From Marinomonas posidonica IVIA-Po-181 (GTDB lineage: Bacteria; Pseudomonadota; Gammaproteobacteria; Pseudomonadales; Marinomonadaceae), in the NCBI RefSeq assembly GCF_000214215.1, contig NC_015559.1, forward strand, positions 2,281,001-2,345,000: DNA of 64,000 nt, in the 5' to 3' direction. The stretch's first letter is position 1. Each line of letters starts with the position of its first letter. The notes below the pieces were generated by a model that saw only the letters and a list, made by a program, of their open reading frames with translations, did no database searches and was not told the DNA's origin. The position numbers and the translations under genes are program-made. This document shows, piece by piece, positions 9,385-19,793 of the stretch.

Positions 9385-10047
9385 TTATAGCGCCTCCTGT
9401 GCACGTGAGTTTGCCGCAATCTTAAACTCTGGCTCTTCAACTTGCTCTGTCTTGTAAGCACGCAAAGCCCAGATCACCAAACCAATCACAAAGAATGCAC
9501 TTGGTGGCAGCAACATCAAACCGTTAGGCTGGTACCAACCACCATTTTGGACAGTGGCAAAGATCTCAACACCAAACAATTTGCCAGCACCTAATAGTTC
9601 ACGGAAGAAGGCAACAACAATCAACATTGCACTGTAGCCAAGACCGTTACCGATACCATCAAGGAAACTCATGCCTGGGCCATTCTTCATAGCAAAGGCT
9701 TCAGCACGCCCCATTACGATACAGTTAGTAATGATCAAACCAACAAATACAGATAACTGTTTACTGATTTCAAAAGCAAAGGCTTTCAAAACCTGATCTA
9801 CCACAATTACCAAAGACGCAATGATGATCATCTGTACAATGATACGGATGCTGTTAGGGATATGGTTTCGAATAATAGCAATAAAGAAGTTTGAAAAAGC
9901 CGTTACTAGGGTCAAAGCAATTGCCATAACCAAACTAACACTTAAACTGCTTGTTACTGCCAAAGCAGAACAAATACCCAAGATCTGCAACGCGATCGGG
10001 TTATTTGATAGGATTGGTCCAAAAAGGACACTTTTGACTTCAGACAT
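9385..10047 (-). CDS. nqrD: NqrD, membrane subunit of Na+-NQR
   Basis: This 220-residue polytopic membrane protein of the NqrDE/RnfAE family is recognisable from [16 protein letters not shown] near the N-terminus and the [17 protein letters not shown] motif, with Cys positions matching the NqrD/NqrE iron site. A long polar insertion-free body and a charged C-terminus ([16 protein letters not shown]) follow. It overlaps nqrC by one base and abuts nqrE, so translation is probably coupled. Confidence 0.97.
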   Translation of the reverse strand: MSEVKSVLFGPILSNNPIALQILGICSALAVTSSLSVSLVMAIALTLVTAFSNFFIAIIRNHIPNSIRIIVQMIIIASLVIVVDQVLKAFAFEISKQLSVFVGLIITNCIVMGRAEAFAMKNGPGMSFLDGIGNGLGYSAMLIVVAFFRELLGAGKLFGVEIFATVQNGGWYQPNGLMLLPPSAFFVIGLVIWALRAYKTEQVEEPEFKIAANSRAQEAL

Positions 10048-10847
10048 TATTGAACTCCTTCGCTACGAAGATGAGACAAGAAAGGACCAAACCCTTCTTT
10101 ACCCAACCAGTATTGAACAAGATGCGTGACACCACGACTCGTCAAAGTGGCACCAGACAATCCATCTACTTTATGAGATGCGTTCGGATCAGAGCTATCT
10201 ACCCCACCTTTAGCCAGCGCAATAATCGCTTGACCTTGATCGTTGTAAACCTCTTTACCTTTCCATAGTGCTTTCCAGTTTGGATTATCAACTTCACCAC
10301 CCAATCCAGGTGTTTCACCCTGATCGTAGAAGCCAAAACCAATCACGGTATTGAAGTCGTCTTCCAAGGCCATAAAGCCATACATAGTCGACCATAGGCC
10401 ATAACCATGAACTGGAAGAATAATACGCTCAATATCATCGCCTGATTTCACCAAGTAAACGGAGGCAAAATTAGCACGTCGTTTAATGCCAGCAGGATCA
10501 TTTTCACCAGACAAAGAAACAGAAAGACCTGGGTCTTTAGCGGCTACTTTTTGGTCAAATGTGTCAGGATTAATTCCTTCTGCTTGCAATTCTTCAGCCG
10601 TCGCAAACTCACCTGTTTGCAAGTCAACAATACGAGTTTCTACTGATGCAAAGATCTCATCAACTGATTTACCCTCTTGAAGCATACCCGCCGCAGACAA
10701 AATATTGCGCTTACGGTCTTCATCTTTGTTGGCATTCTGAATCGGCTTCAGTCCAACCGCCGCAGCGGCAACAAAAATCGAACAGACCAAGCATAATGAA
10801 AAGGCGACTAAAATGGTCTTTTTAATACTATCGTTACTGCTAGCCAT
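10047..10847 (-). CDS. nqrC: NqrC, FMN-carrying subunit of Na+-NQR
   Basis: The chosen start at 10847 gives 266 residues and is preceded by GGAGGA; longer in-frame extensions have no such site. A single N-terminal membrane helix ([20 protein letters not shown]) is followed by a periplasmic FMN domain. The flavinylation motif [11 protein letters not shown] carries the Thr that ApbE modifies. It relays electrons to NqrB. It overlaps nqrB by 8 bp and nqrD by 1 bp. Confidence 0.97.
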   Translation of the reverse strand: MASSNDSIKKTILVAFSLCLVCSIFVAAAAVGLKPIQNANKDEDRKRNILSAAGMLQEGKSVDEIFASVETRIVDLQTGEFATAEELQAEGINPDTFDQKVAAKDPGLSVSLSGENDPAGIKRRANFASVYLVKSGDDIERIILPVHGYGLWSTMYGFMALEDDFNTVIGFGFYDQGETPGLGGEVDNPNWKALWKGKEVYNDQGQAIIALAKGGVDSSDPNASHKVDGLSGATLTSRGVTHLVQYWLGKEGFGPFLSHLRSEGVQ

Positions 10848-12036
10848 TGCGTGCAATCCTCCGTTTAATGTTCGCCTGAACAACAAAGTGGTCAATAAAT
10901 GGCGAGAACAAATTCGCAAACAAGATCGCCAACATCATACCTTCTGGGTACGCTGGGTTAACAACACGAATCAAGACAACCATCACACCGATCAAAGCAC
11001 CGTAGAACCATTTGCCGCGATTTGTCATAGAGGCTGAGACAGGGTCCGTTGCCATGTACATCATACCAAACGCAAAACCGCCCAATACCAGATGCCAGTA
11101 CCAAGGTGTAGCAAACATTGGATTGGAGTCAGAGCCGATGACATTAAACAAGGCCGACATAGCCACCATACCAAGCATAACACCCGCTACGATACGCCAC
11201 GCAGCAATGCGCATGATCAACAAAGCACCACCACCGATCAAGATTGCCAACGTCGAGGTTTCACCCATTGAACCCTGAATAAAACCAAAGAAAGCATCAG
11301 ACCAAGCGACTGTGACACCAGGTACACCACTTGCCGCTAGTTGGCTTAGTGCTGTTGCGCCGGAGAAACCGTCAACTGCTGTCCAAACCGCATCACCAGA
11401 CATAGACGCTGGGTAAGCGAAGAACAAGAAAGCACGACCTGCAAGGGCTGGGTTCAAGAAGTTTTTACCGGTACCACCAAAGACCTCTTTCGCCAGTACC
11501 ACACCGAAGGTAATACCCAAAGCAACTTGCCATAGCGGAATTGTCGCTGGCAGAGAAAGCGAAAACAGGATAGAGGTAACAAAGAAACCTTCGTTTACTT
11601 CGTGCTTACGCACTGAGGCAAACAAAACCTCCCAAAAACCACCCACAACAAAGGTAACAAGATACACTGGCAAGAAATGCATCGCACCATAAATCATGTT
11701 GTCCCAAATGCTGCCCGGATCATAGTTAGTTAGACCGCCGATTACGGCATGACGCCAAGTATCTGCAGCTGTAACCCCCATGGCTTCCATGGCTGTATTG
11801 GCTTGCAAACCTATGTTGTACATACCAAAGAACATAGCTGGGAAGGTACACATCCAAACCAGGATCATGATACGTTTCATATCAACCGCATCACGAACAT
11901 GAGAACCATTTTTCGTTACAGAGCTTGGACGATAGAAAATAGTATCAACCGCTTCAAACAGCGCGTACCATTTTTCGTATTTACCACCTGAATGAAATTC
12001 AGGCTCGATTTTATCAAGTACTTTTCTAAGTCCCAT
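10840..12036 (-). CDS. nqrB: NqrB, FMN- and riboflavin-binding subunit of Na+-NQR
   Basis: This 398-residue polytopic membrane protein is the likely Na+ channel subunit. The covalent FMN site lies in [12 protein letters not shown]; a second motif region ([37 protein letters not shown]) is typical of NqrB/RnfD. It couples electron flow to ubiquinone with Na+ export. It overlaps nqrC and lies 3 bp after nqrA. Confidence 0.98.
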   Translation of the reverse strand: MGLRKVLDKIEPEFHSGGKYEKWYALFEAVDTIFYRPSSVTKNGSHVRDAVDMKRIMILVWMCTFPAMFFGMYNIGLQANTAMEAMGVTAADTWRHAVIGGLTNYDPGSIWDNMIYGAMHFLPVYLVTFVVGGFWEVLFASVRKHEVNEGFFVTSILFSLSLPATIPLWQVALGITFGVVLAKEVFGGTGKNFLNPALAGRAFLFFAYPASMSGDAVWTAVDGFSGATALSQLAASGVPGVTVAWSDAFFGFIQGSMGETSTLAILIGGGALLIMRIAAWRIVAGVMLGMVAMSALFNVIGSDSNPMFATPWYWHLVLGGFAFGMMYMATDPVSASMTNRGKWFYGALIGVMVVLIRVVNPAYPEGMMLAILFANLFSPFIDHFVVQANIKRRIARNG

Positions 12037-12039
12037 GAA

Positions 12040-13377
12040 TTAACCCTCTTTCTCTATTAGAGTTAGGCAATCACGAAGAATTGGACCGTACTCAAACTTA
12101 CCTGAACAACTGTAAGTACATAACGCCAAATCTTCATCGTCTAACTCAAGCGCACCTAGCTTTTGAGCCTGCTCTGTGTCATTTACCACCAAAGCACGCA
12201 GCAATTGGGTTGGCAAAATGTCCATCGGAATCAAGCGTTCAAAATTACCAAGCGGCAACATAGTACGGTCACTACCATTGGTCGTCGTCGACATTTCAAA
12301 TGATTTCTTGCCCGTCAACTTAGAGATAAACACGTTCATTAAAGAATGCTTCTCTACACCGGCTCGAAGGTAATGCATCATTTGGCGTTCACGACCTTCA
12401 CGCAATACAGACACCTGGTGATGGTAACGACCTAAGAAAGCAAAAGGACCAAATGCATTACGTCCAGACAATACCGAACCAGAGATAACACGATTGTCAT
12501 CGTCAGACATTTCGCCTGCGGTCAGTTGCTCAAGACTTGCACCAAGTTGGGTACGGATCAGACGAGGATTCTTAACCTGCGGTCCAGCTAATGCCACCAC
12601 ACGCTCAACACTCAGCTCACCAGTAACAAATAACTTACCGATGGCAATCACGTCTTGGTAATTAACAGACCAGACCGTTTTTTTGTCATTTACAGGATCA
12701 AGAAAGTGAATGTGTGTACCAGCAAGACCCGCTGGGTGAACACCAGAAAACTCTTCCACAGTCACATCAGACGTGGTTGGAATCTTAGCACCTGGCGCTT
12801 TACATACGAACACTTTACCTTCTGTCAAACGCGTCAATACCGTCAGACCATCAGCAAAGGCTTCCGCTTGTTCGGCTAATACCACTTCAGGATTCGCCGC
12901 CAATGGATTAGTGTCCATTGCCGTAACAAAGATAGAGCTCGGTGTCGTATCGATACCAGGAACTTTTGAGAAAGGGCGCGTACGGAACGCAGTCCATAAT
13001 CCAGATTCAACAAGATTATCAACAACTTTACTACGCTCTAACGATTTTAATTCTGATCCTGAATAAGCCGCAAAGGTTTCGGATTCGTCACCTTCGACAT
13101 TAATCAGGATAGATTGAAATACACGTCGCTCACCGCGGTTAACCGCAGCAATCGTACCAGAGGCTGGGGCAGTATACTTTACACCTTCCGTTTTTTTATC
13201 CGTAAAGATAACTTGCCCTTTCTTTACCTTATCCCCTTCCTGAACCAGCATGGTCGGTTTCATTCCATGATAGTCAGGACCGATCAAAGCAACCGTTTTT
13301 GCTGCTAACGTACTCTCAATCACTTGCTTGGGAGCACCAGAGATCGGAAGATCAAGGCCTTTTGTAATTTTATACAT
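12040..13377 (-). CDS. nqrA: NqrA, ubiquinone-site subunit of Na+-NQR
   Basis: The start [16 protein letters not shown] at 13377 gives 445 residues, matching Vibrio NqrA (446). The N-terminal barrel-sandwich region ([20 protein letters not shown]) resembles RnfC, and the C-terminus holds the [13 protein letters not shown] motif. It is a peripheral cytosolic subunit that contributes to quinone binding with NqrB. It is the first gene of the nqr operon. A TTG at 13407 in frame would add ten residues, but the ATG fits the family better. A 17-codon upstream ORF ends inside its second and third codons. Confidence 0.96.
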   Translation of the reverse strand: MYKITKGLDLPISGAPKQVIESTLAAKTVALIGPDYHGMKPTMLVQEGDKVKKGQVIFTDKKTEGVKYTAPASGTIAAVNRGERRVFQSILINVEGDESETFAAYSGSELKSLERSKVVDNLVESGLWTAFRTRPFSKVPGIDTTPSSIFVTAMDTNPLAANPEVVLAEQAEAFADGLTVLTRLTEGKVFVCKAPGAKIPTTSDVTVEEFSGVHPAGLAGTHIHFLDPVNDKKTVWSVNYQDVIAIGKLFVTGELSVERVVALAGPQVKNPRLIRTQLGASLEQLTAGEMSDDDNRVISGSVLSGRNAFGPFAFLGRYHHQVSVLREGRERQMMHYLRAGVEKHSLMNVFISKLTGKKSFEMSTTTNGSDRTMLPLGNFERLIPMDILPTQLLRALVVNDTEQAQKLGALELDDEDLALCTYSCSGKFEYGPILRDCLTLIEKEG

Positions 13378-13423
13378 ATGTTCTGCCCAACAATAAATTG
13401 AACACAAAAGCGTTATGTGTCAT
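13370..13423 (-). CDS. Candidate 17-residue leader ORF coupled to nqrA
   Basis: On the minus strand a GGAGGGGGG tract lies 8 nt before the ATG at 13423. The [20 protein letters not shown] ends in TAA at 13372-13370, overlapping the nqrA start (13377) by 8 bases in another frame. Its ribosome site is far stronger than the one before nqrA. The layout suggests translational coupling of nqrA to the leader. The peptide itself has no recognised similarity; conservation is untested. Confidence 0.45.
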   Translation of the reverse strand: MTHNAFVFNLLLGRTYV

Positions 13424-13516
13424 TGCTTGCACCCCCCTCCGGGAAAGCATGTACAAGCGTCTAGCTAACGTAAAGACAGCTAAAAACACAAACTCACTTC
13501 ACCTAAAAACCGACGT

Positions 13517-13545
13517 ATTATAATGATCATTGTCGACATTGACCA
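13517..13545 (-). promoter_or_regulatory. Predicted sigma-70 promoter of the nqr operon
   Basis: The minus strand reads TGGTCA, 17 nt, TATAAT. The -10 is exact and the -35 has four of six consensus bases. A start near 13510 would give a leader of about 130 nt containing the 17-codon ORF. The palindrome AATGATCATT lies in the spacer. The remaining divergent region up to folX (13546-13821) shows no other clear signal. Confidence 0.55.
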
Positions 13546-13821
13546 GCGTATCGCACCGCCTTTGAGCAGCAAGTTTGATCGAAAACTACGAGTTTTTACT
13601 CATTCGTCTATTTTCCGTACAAAAAATGTGCCTTTCTTGTTGGTTTATCACAACAAACTTTTTTAGCACCCTCTACTTTTCTGTAAACAAAGCAATCCTA
13701 AAGCCACTTTTTCCAGTATAGGAAAAAGCATTCTGATTGCTAAGTTGATATAGCAGAACGAAACCGCCACAATATCGCTTACTTATAAATAGTGGGCCCA
13801 TCAAACAGGGAAGCAAATTTT

Positions 13822-14190
13822 ATGATCAAACCTGATGCTCAGATTCATATTAACAATTTACGCCTGCGAACCTTTATTGGATTCAATGAATCCGAAAAAA
13901 CCAACAAACAAGATGTCGTCATCAACGCTTGGATTCACTACCCTGCTGGCCAAGCTTACAACACCGACGATGTCGAAAATGCGGTAAATTACCGAACCAT
14001 CTGTAAACAAATGATAGCCCACACTGAAAACAACCGCTTTTTATTACTGGAAAAACTCACTGCAGATTTGTTAGAGATTTGTATGTCGCCAAGTCATGTC
14101 ACGTTTGCCAAGGTAGAAGTTGCCAAGCCACATGCCTTAAGATTTGCTGATTCCGTTTCCTTAACCCTCTCCGCCACTCGAGACCGATAG
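13822..14190 (+). CDS. folX: FolX, dihydroneopterin triphosphate 2'-epimerase
   Basis: The 122-residue protein closely follows E. coli FolX: NNLRLRTFIGFNESEKTNKQ, then DVVINAWIHYPAG, AVNYRTICKQMI, ENNRFLLLEKLTADLL and KPHALRFADSVSLTLS. These features separate it from FolB dihydroneopterin aldolase. FolX epimerises dihydroneopterin triphosphate to the monapterin form, which can serve as a cofactor precursor. The ATG at 13822 follows AGGGAAG; an upstream GTG at 13792 is less likely. It lies 6 bp before mfd. Confidence 0.9.
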   Translation: MIKPDAQIHINNLRLRTFIGFNESEKTNKQDVVINAWIHYPAGQAYNTDDVENAVNYRTICKQMIAHTENNRFLLLEKLTADLLEICMSPSHVTFAKVEVAKPHALRFADSVSLTLSATRDR

Positions 14191-14196
14191 CCCCCA

Positions 14197-17100
14197 ATGA
14201 CACACAACATGTCCATAACCCTAAAGCCGGGATTCAAAAATCACATCCAAGGCCTAGAAGGCAGCCGTAAAGCGCTGCAACTTCTCGCCTTAGCAGCACA
14301 ATACAACAAGCCTATTCTGTATATGGTTAACACCGTTGCCGAACTCAATGAGCTAGAAGATGAAATTCACTTCCTCAAACCCTTGCAACAGCAAGTACTC
14401 AGATTCAGCGATTGGGAAACCTTACCCTATGATGCGTTTTCACCACATCAAGACATCATCTCCCAACGATTGGAGACGCTTGCCAAAATAAGTGAGAGCA
14501 AAAACCCGATCATACTGGCCACTGTGGCATCCTGCTTAACTCGCTTGTGCCCGAAGCAGCACCTTGATAGAGAGCGCTTCCACCTCAAAGAAGGCCAACA
14601 ACTGCCACTGGAAACACTAGCAGATAAATTAAGCAAAGCAGGTTATTTAAATGTAGACAATGTTCACGAACACGGTGAATTCGCCATTCGAGGCGCACTC
14701 ATGGACATCTTTCCTACTGGGGCAAACCAACCAATTAGGATTGACTGGTTCGATAATGACATTGACTCTATTCGCTGGTTTGATGCTGAAACCCAACGTA
14801 GCATTAGCAAAGTGTCAGAAATCTATATGCTGCCCGCTAAAGAGTTCCCCACAACAAGCCAAAGCATTCAACAGTTTCGCCAGGCCTTTCGTGAACGCTT
14901 TGACGTCGATCCTTTGGCTTGCCCAATTTACCAAGACATTTCCAGTGGTTTAATGCCAGCTGGTATTGAGTATTACTTACCTCTGTTCTTTGAACAAACG
15001 TCAAGCTTGTTTGACTACTTGAGCAACGACACTTTGGTTATTCGCTCTGATGCCTTTCATGAACAGTTAGCGAGTGTGCAACTGGACTTTCGCAGTCGCT
15101 ACGAATCATTAAGCTACAATATAGAGCGACCGATTTTAAAACCCGAAGAAGTGGGTTTAAAAGAAGACGAGGTATTCAGTCTACTCAATCAATTCAGCAA
15201 TGTGGTTTTTTCCACACAAGGGGATCATCCACAATATCAAGCCATAGACGATGTTAAAATTGACTCGAAAGCCGACACCCCATTAGCGAAATTAAAACAA
15301 TATTTAAACGCCACTCAGAATCGTGTATTAATCGTGGCCGAATCCGCAGGGCGACGAGAGGCTCTACTAGACCTTCTCAAAAAACATCAAATTACCCCTA
15401 AACAAGTCAATAATTGGGCCGATTTCTTACAGTCGGATCATCCGCTCGCCATCACTGAAGGATTAATTGGGCGCGGCTTCACCATTCAAGATGACGTCTC
15501 GCTGATTCCCGAAAGCGACATACTTGGTGAACGAGTGTCACAACACCGACGCCGCAACAAACAACAGAACATCAGCGAAGACGCCATCATTCGCAACCTC
15601 ACTGAGCTGAGACTAAACGCACCCGTGGTCCACATTGACCATGGCGTAGGACGCTACCTTGGTCTGACCAATTTAGAAATTGATGGCCAAGAAACCGAAC
15701 TACTGACCCTCGGCTACGCCAACGATGCCAAGCTTTATGTTCCAGTATCCTCATTGCAGCTTATTTCACGTTATACCGGAGCCGATGAAGATACTGCCCC
15801 ACTACACAAATTGGGCACAGACAAGTGGAGTGTCGCCAAACAGAAAGCCGCCGAAAAAGCCCGCGACACCGCCGCCGAACTGTTGGAAATCTATGCCAAA
15901 CGGGAAGCCAAAATAGGCCATAACTTCGCCAAACCAGACGATCAATATGAACTCTTCTCGGCAGGCTTCCCTTTTGAAGAAACACCAGATCAACAAATGG
16001 CCATTGATGCTGTCATACAAGACATGTCCGCCAAAAAAACCATGGACAGATTGGTTTGTGGCGATGTGGGCTTTGGCAAAACCGAAGTCGCTATGCGCGC
16101 GGCCTTTTTAGCCGTTCAAGATGGCAAACAAGTAGCAGTTTTAGTTCCAACCACCCTACTTGCCCAACAACATTACGAGAACTTCTGCGACCGTTTTGCC
16201 GATTGGCCCGTCGAGATTGAACTCTTGTCTCGCTTCCGATCAGGCAAGCAAACAACAACAGCCATTGAACGCTTAGAGTCAGGCAAAGCCGACATTGTGG
16301 TTGGCACACACAAGCTGATCCAAGGTGACATTCGATTTGCCAACTTAGGTTTGGTGATCATAGATGAAGAGCATCGATTTGGGGTGAAACAGAAAGAACA
16401 ATTCAAAACCCTCAGATCAGAAGTCGACATCCTAACCCTGACCGCAACCCCGATTCCGCGTACGCTTAACATGTCTCTATCGGGCATTCGAGACCTGTCC
16501 ATTATTGCCACACCACCCGCCAAACGCTTGTCGGTTAAAACCTTCATCAAACAAAAGGACGAGCACCAGGTCAAAGAAGCCATTTTACGAGAGCTGCATC
16601 GTGGTGGTCAGGTTTACTTCCTACACAATGAAGTGCAAACCATTCAAAAAGCCGCCGAGGAATTAGAAGCCCTTATTCCAGAAGCTCGGGTCATGGTTGG
16701 CCATGGACAAATGCGTGAACGAGAGCTGGAACAGGTGATGTCTGACTTCTACCACAAACGCGCCAATGTGCTGGTCTGTTCAACCATCATAGAAACCGGC
16801 ATTGACATCCCCAATGCCAACACCATTATTATTGAACGTGCCGACAAATTTGGTCTTGCCCAGCTGCATCAATTGCGTGGTCGCGTGGGTCGCTCCCACC
16901 ATCAAGCGTACGCCTATCTGCTGACACCAAATGACCGCAAAGTCACTCCAGATGCCGAAAAACGCCTCGAAGCCATTAGTTTGGCCGATACGCTCGGCGC
17001 TGGCTTTACTTTGGCAACCCATGATTTAGAAATTCGTGGCACAGGGGAATTATTGGGCGATGGGCAAAGTGGCCACATTGAACATGTTGGCTTCTCTCTC

Positions 17101-17610
17101 TTTATGGAAATGCTGGATCGAGCGGTAAAATCTCTCAAGAATGGCGAATCACCTGATGTCGATATCTCAACGCCTGCGCAAACCGACATCAATTTGCGCG
17201 TGCCAGCCCTCATTCCAGAAGACTACCTAGGCGATGTGCATTCACGCTTAATTTTGTATAAACGCATTGCCAACGCCAGCACCAGTGAAGAGCTGAAAGA
17301 CTTGCAAGTGGAAATGATTGACCGCTTTGGCTTATTACCCGATGCCACTAAGAATTTGTTCCGACAGACAGAGATCAAACTAAAAGCCGAACAACTTGGC
17401 ATTAATAAAATTGAAGCAAACGCAAAAGAAGGTAAAATCTTCTTTAATAGTAAAACGCCTGTTGACCCAATGAAGTTAATCAGCCTGATTCAGAAAAAGC
17501 CAGAGACATACAAACTGGCCGGTTCGGATACTCTTAAGTTCCTTGCCAGTATGAACAGCTCTGAAGATCGCTTCCAACAGACCACCAAAACGTTGGAATT
17601 ATTACATTGA
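14197..17610 (+). CDS. mfd: Mfd, transcription-repair coupling factor
   Basis: At 1137 residues this is a full-length Mfd. The N-terminal UvrB-like domain (FSDWETLPYDAFSPHQDIIS) is followed by the CarD-like RNA-polymerase-interacting domain (APVVHIDHGVGRYLGL). The RecG-like motor has Walker A (CGDVGFGKTEVAM), the DEEH box (VIIDEEHRFGV) and motif VI (QLRGRVGRS), and the C-terminal TRCF domain closes the protein. Mfd removes stalled RNA polymerase from damaged template and recruits UvrA. csiV starts inside its stop codon, so they form one transcript. Confidence 0.98.
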   Translation: MTHNMSITLKPGFKNHIQGLEGSRKALQLLALAAQYNKPILYMVNTVAELNELEDEIHFLKPLQQQVLRFSDWETLPYDAFSPHQDIISQRLETLAKISESKNPIILATVASCLTRLCPKQHLDRERFHLKEGQQLPLETLADKLSKAGYLNVDNVHEHGEFAIRGALMDIFPTGANQPIRIDWFDNDIDSIRWFDAETQRSISKVSEIYMLPAKEFPTTSQSIQQFRQAFRERFDVDPLACPIYQDISSGLMPAGIEYYLPLFFEQTSSLFDYLSNDTLVIRSDAFHEQLASVQLDFRSRYESLSYNIERPILKPEEVGLKEDEVFSLLNQFSNVVFSTQGDHPQYQAIDDVKIDSKADTPLAKLKQYLNATQNRVLIVAESAGRREALLDLLKKHQITPKQVNNWADFLQSDHPLAITEGLIGRGFTIQDDVSLIPESDILGERVSQHRRRNKQQNISEDAIIRNLTELRLNAPVVHIDHGVGRYLGLTNLEIDGQETELLTLGYANDAKLYVPVSSLQLISRYTGADEDTAPLHKLGTDKWSVAKQKAAEKARDTAAELLEIYAKREAKIGHNFAKPDDQYELFSAGFPFEETPDQQMAIDAVIQDMSAKKTMDRLVCGDVGFGKTEVAMRAAFLAVQDGKQVAVLVPTTLLAQQHYENFCDRFADWPVEIELLSRFRSGKQTTTAIERLESGKADIVVGTHKLIQGDIRFANLGLVIIDEEHRFGVKQKEQFKTLRSEVDILTLTATPIPRTLNMSLSGIRDLSIIATPPAKRLSVKTFIKQKDEHQVKEAILRELHRGGQVYFLHNEVQTIQKAAEELEALIPEARVMVGHGQMRERELEQVMSDFYHKRANVLVCSTIIETGIDIPNANTIIIERADKFGLAQLHQLRGRVGRSHHQAYAYLLTPNDRKVTPDAEKRLEAISLADTLGAGFTLATHDLEIRGTGELLGDGQSGHIEHVGFSLFMEMLDRAVKSLKNGESPDVDISTPAQTDINLRVPALIPEDYLGDVHSRLILYKRIANASTSEELKDLQVEMIDRFGLLPDATKNLFRQTEIKLKAEQLGINKIEANAKEGKIFFNSKTPVDPMKLISLIQKKPETYKLAGSDTLKFLASMNSSEDRFQQTTKTLELLH

Positions 17611-18494
17611 AAAAAATAACCCTAACTCTCTTTACGCTGCTTTTTATCAGTAGCCCAAGTCAAGCGATTGATGAACCCATCGACCCTGACACAGCCAGAG
17701 CCTATGAAGGTTACCTTGTCACCTTTATTTGGCCAGACGATAAAACCAGTGAGCAAATTGACTACAAAAACATCCTCACCACACAAGGTCTATTCCGTCT
17801 TCCGGAAACAGCCCCCGATGGCTCTGAGCCTTTGCAAGGAGCCCCTACCACGGAAGCAGAAATGCTAGAGGATGAACCGATCAGTCAACCAGGCTTACCA
17901 ACGCCGCTGATCAAGATCGCGGAAAAATTAGGGCCGCATGTGCGAGTCTTATTGAACCAACAATGGACACTGATCTTTAAACGCCCAGGCGACATAATTG
18001 AGAAATCCTTTCACAGCGATGAAATAAAGGATGGTTACCCTGAATTAACCGGAGACATTCGTATCAAACTGGGTCGATATCTAGAATCGGAAATCCAATA
18101 CAAGCATTTCTTGTTTGATAGCTTTACCCAACCGGATACGTCCATGCCCATTGAAAAGAATCAAAACAGCCTATTTTTTTCTAATCAAGAGTCCAACCAA
18201 GGTGAACAAGCCAACACAAGAGATTTAAAAGCGTTTGAACCTGCCCTTGTTTTGGCCCTCGACATGCGCAACAAGACAGCCAGCAAAAAACTCAACTACC
18301 TGGATCACCCGACGATTGGGACACTGCTGTACTTTCAGCCACTAGAACTTGAAGAAGCGGTTGAAAAAATTGCCCTTCAAACCATGTCACCTGAAACTGG
18401 CCAGAGCCTCACATTTGATACATTAAACAGTACCAATGAGCTTACTCGACCTCAGGCGATTACAGCACCAGTGCAAATTGCCCCAAGCGAGTAA
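17607..18494 (+). CDS. csiV: CsiV-type peptidoglycan-binding periplasmic protein
   Basis: The 295-residue protein begins with a signal peptide (MKKITLTLFTLLFISSPSQA). Its position directly after mfd and its fold pattern (YEGYLVTFIW, LNQQWTLIFKRPGD, GDIRIKLGRYLESEIQYKH, LNYLDHPTIGTLLYF) fit the CsiV family. In Vibrio cholerae CsiV binds peptidoglycan and supports PBP1A-dependent wall synthesis. The start is a TTG overlapping the mfd TGA; no downstream start keeps the signal peptide. Identification rests on memory of the family and on gene order. Confidence 0.75.
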   Translation: MKKITLTLFTLLFISSPSQAIDEPIDPDTARAYEGYLVTFIWPDDKTSEQIDYKNILTTQGLFRLPETAPDGSEPLQGAPTTEAEMLEDEPISQPGLPTPLIKIAEKLGPHVRVLLNQQWTLIFKRPGDIIEKSFHSDEIKDGYPELTGDIRIKLGRYLESEIQYKHFLFDSFTQPDTSMPIEKNQNSLFFSNQESNQGEQANTRDLKAFEPALVLALDMRNKTASKKLNYLDHPTIGTLLYFQPLELEEAVEKIALQTMSPETGQSLTFDTLNSTNELTRPQAITAPVQIAPSE

Positions 18495-18517
18495 CGCCTT
18501 AGCAGTATCATCAACCC

Positions 18518-18566
18518 AAAAAGTACCGTTTGTCATGTTTGCTCTTAGCAAGATGACAAACGGTAC
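18518..18566 (-). terminator. Long hairpin terminator after sohB
   Basis: A 14-bp perfect stem (GTACCGTTTGTCAT and ATGACAAACGGTAC) is extended by TTTGCT/AGCAAG with a single bulged G and a 3-nt loop, about 20 bp in all. On the minus strand five T follow directly, so it should terminate sohB. On the plus strand, after csiV, there is no U-tract. Confidence 0.75.
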
Positions 18567-18580
18567 GATAAAGCGTGCCT

Positions 18581-19627
18581 TTAGAAACCACGTGATTGAG
18601 TCAATTTACCCAACCAAGTAACCGCTTTTTGCTCAAACGCCGAGAACACAGATAAGCCTAAACGTTCAGCCATGCCCTTAGGTTGCTTATAAGACACTTG
18701 CACAACCTCTGAATCTTTATATTGAGCAACCAAATAAGCATCACTGGTCATGACTTGGTCTACCAACTTATTCTCTAATGCTTCACGGCCATACCAGGTA
18801 TCACCCGTTGCAATGTCATCAATGACAAGTTGAGGTCGCTGTTCTGATACAAAGCTTTTAAATAAGCCATGAGTATCTTCTAGGTCTTGCTTAAATTTCT
18901 CGCGTCCTTCATCGGTATTTTTACCTAACATAGTCAAGGTACGTTTGTACTTGCCCGCCGTATGTAGCTCCACGTCAATCAAACTCTTATCCAGTAGACG
19001 ATGGACGTTAGGCACTTGAGCAACCACACCAATCGATCCCAAAATGGCAAAAGGAGCAGCGATAATTTTATCGGCCACACACGCCATCATATAACCACCA
19101 CTGGCGGCGACTTTGTCGACACAAATTGTCAAAGGGATTTGCGCTTCGCGAATACGCTGCAATTGAGAAGCCGCTAAACCATAGCTATGCACCATACCAC
19201 CACCACTTTCTAGACGCACAACCACTTCGTCTTTTGCCGTCGCCACACTTAATATTGCGGTGATTTCTTCGCGCATTGACGCCACAGCTGAGGCTTTAAT
19301 ATCACCATCGAAATCCAACACATAAAGGCGTTTTTTAGGCACCTCTTGCGTGTCTTTGGCGGCCTTTTTATTGGCTTTCTTATCAAGCTTTTCTTGTTTC
19401 TTCTTTTCTTTTAACTGGTTTTTTAGCGTTTTCTTATCAAGCAGTTGACGATCCAAGTCTTCTTTCATGGAATCGTAGTTTTCATTTAACTTAGTGACAG
19501 ATAAACTGCCCGGCTGCGATTTACGTTTACCATTTGCCACCATCGCAAGTAACACACCAATTACTAAAGCCACACTTACCAACTTCAATAAAAAACCAGC
19601 ATAGTCAGTTAGAAATTCCAACGTCAT
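18581..19627 (-). CDS. sohB: SohB, inner-membrane serine protease (family S49)
   Basis: The 348-residue protein has an N-terminal membrane helix (LVSVALVIGVLLAMVA), a Lys-rich linker with coiled-coil character (residues ~55-90), then an S49/SppA-type peptidase domain. The nucleophile region is VAASGGYMMACVAD, and the general-base Lys probably lies in AGKYKRTLTMLG. SohB is a signal-peptide-peptidase homologue acting at the membrane. It is convergent with mfd-csiV and divergent from nhaB. Confidence 0.93.
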   Translation of the reverse strand: MTLEFLTDYAGFLLKLVSVALVIGVLLAMVANGKRKSQPGSLSVTKLNENYDSMKEDLDRQLLDKKTLKNQLKEKKKQEKLDKKANKKAAKDTQEVPKKRLYVLDFDGDIKASAVASMREEITAILSVATAKDEVVVRLESGGGMVHSYGLAASQLQRIREAQIPLTICVDKVAASGGYMMACVADKIIAAPFAILGSIGVVAQVPNVHRLLDKSLIDVELHTAGKYKRTLTMLGKNTDEGREKFKQDLEDTHGLFKSFVSEQRPQLVIDDIATGDTWYGREALENKLVDQVMTSDAYLVAQYKDSEVVQVSYKQPKGMAERLGLSVFSAFEQKAVTWLGKLTQSRGF

Positions 19628-19793
19628 CTTCCTCTACATTCTATAAGTCTTTGTGATAATGGGGTAATAAACGCAAATAACAATGCTTTATATGCAATAT
19701 CCGCTATAGATACCCTGCTATTTATCCCTTATTATTCTGCCCATTAAAAATAAGCAAAACTTGCACACAAGTTACGTCTCAAAGGAGCCATTA

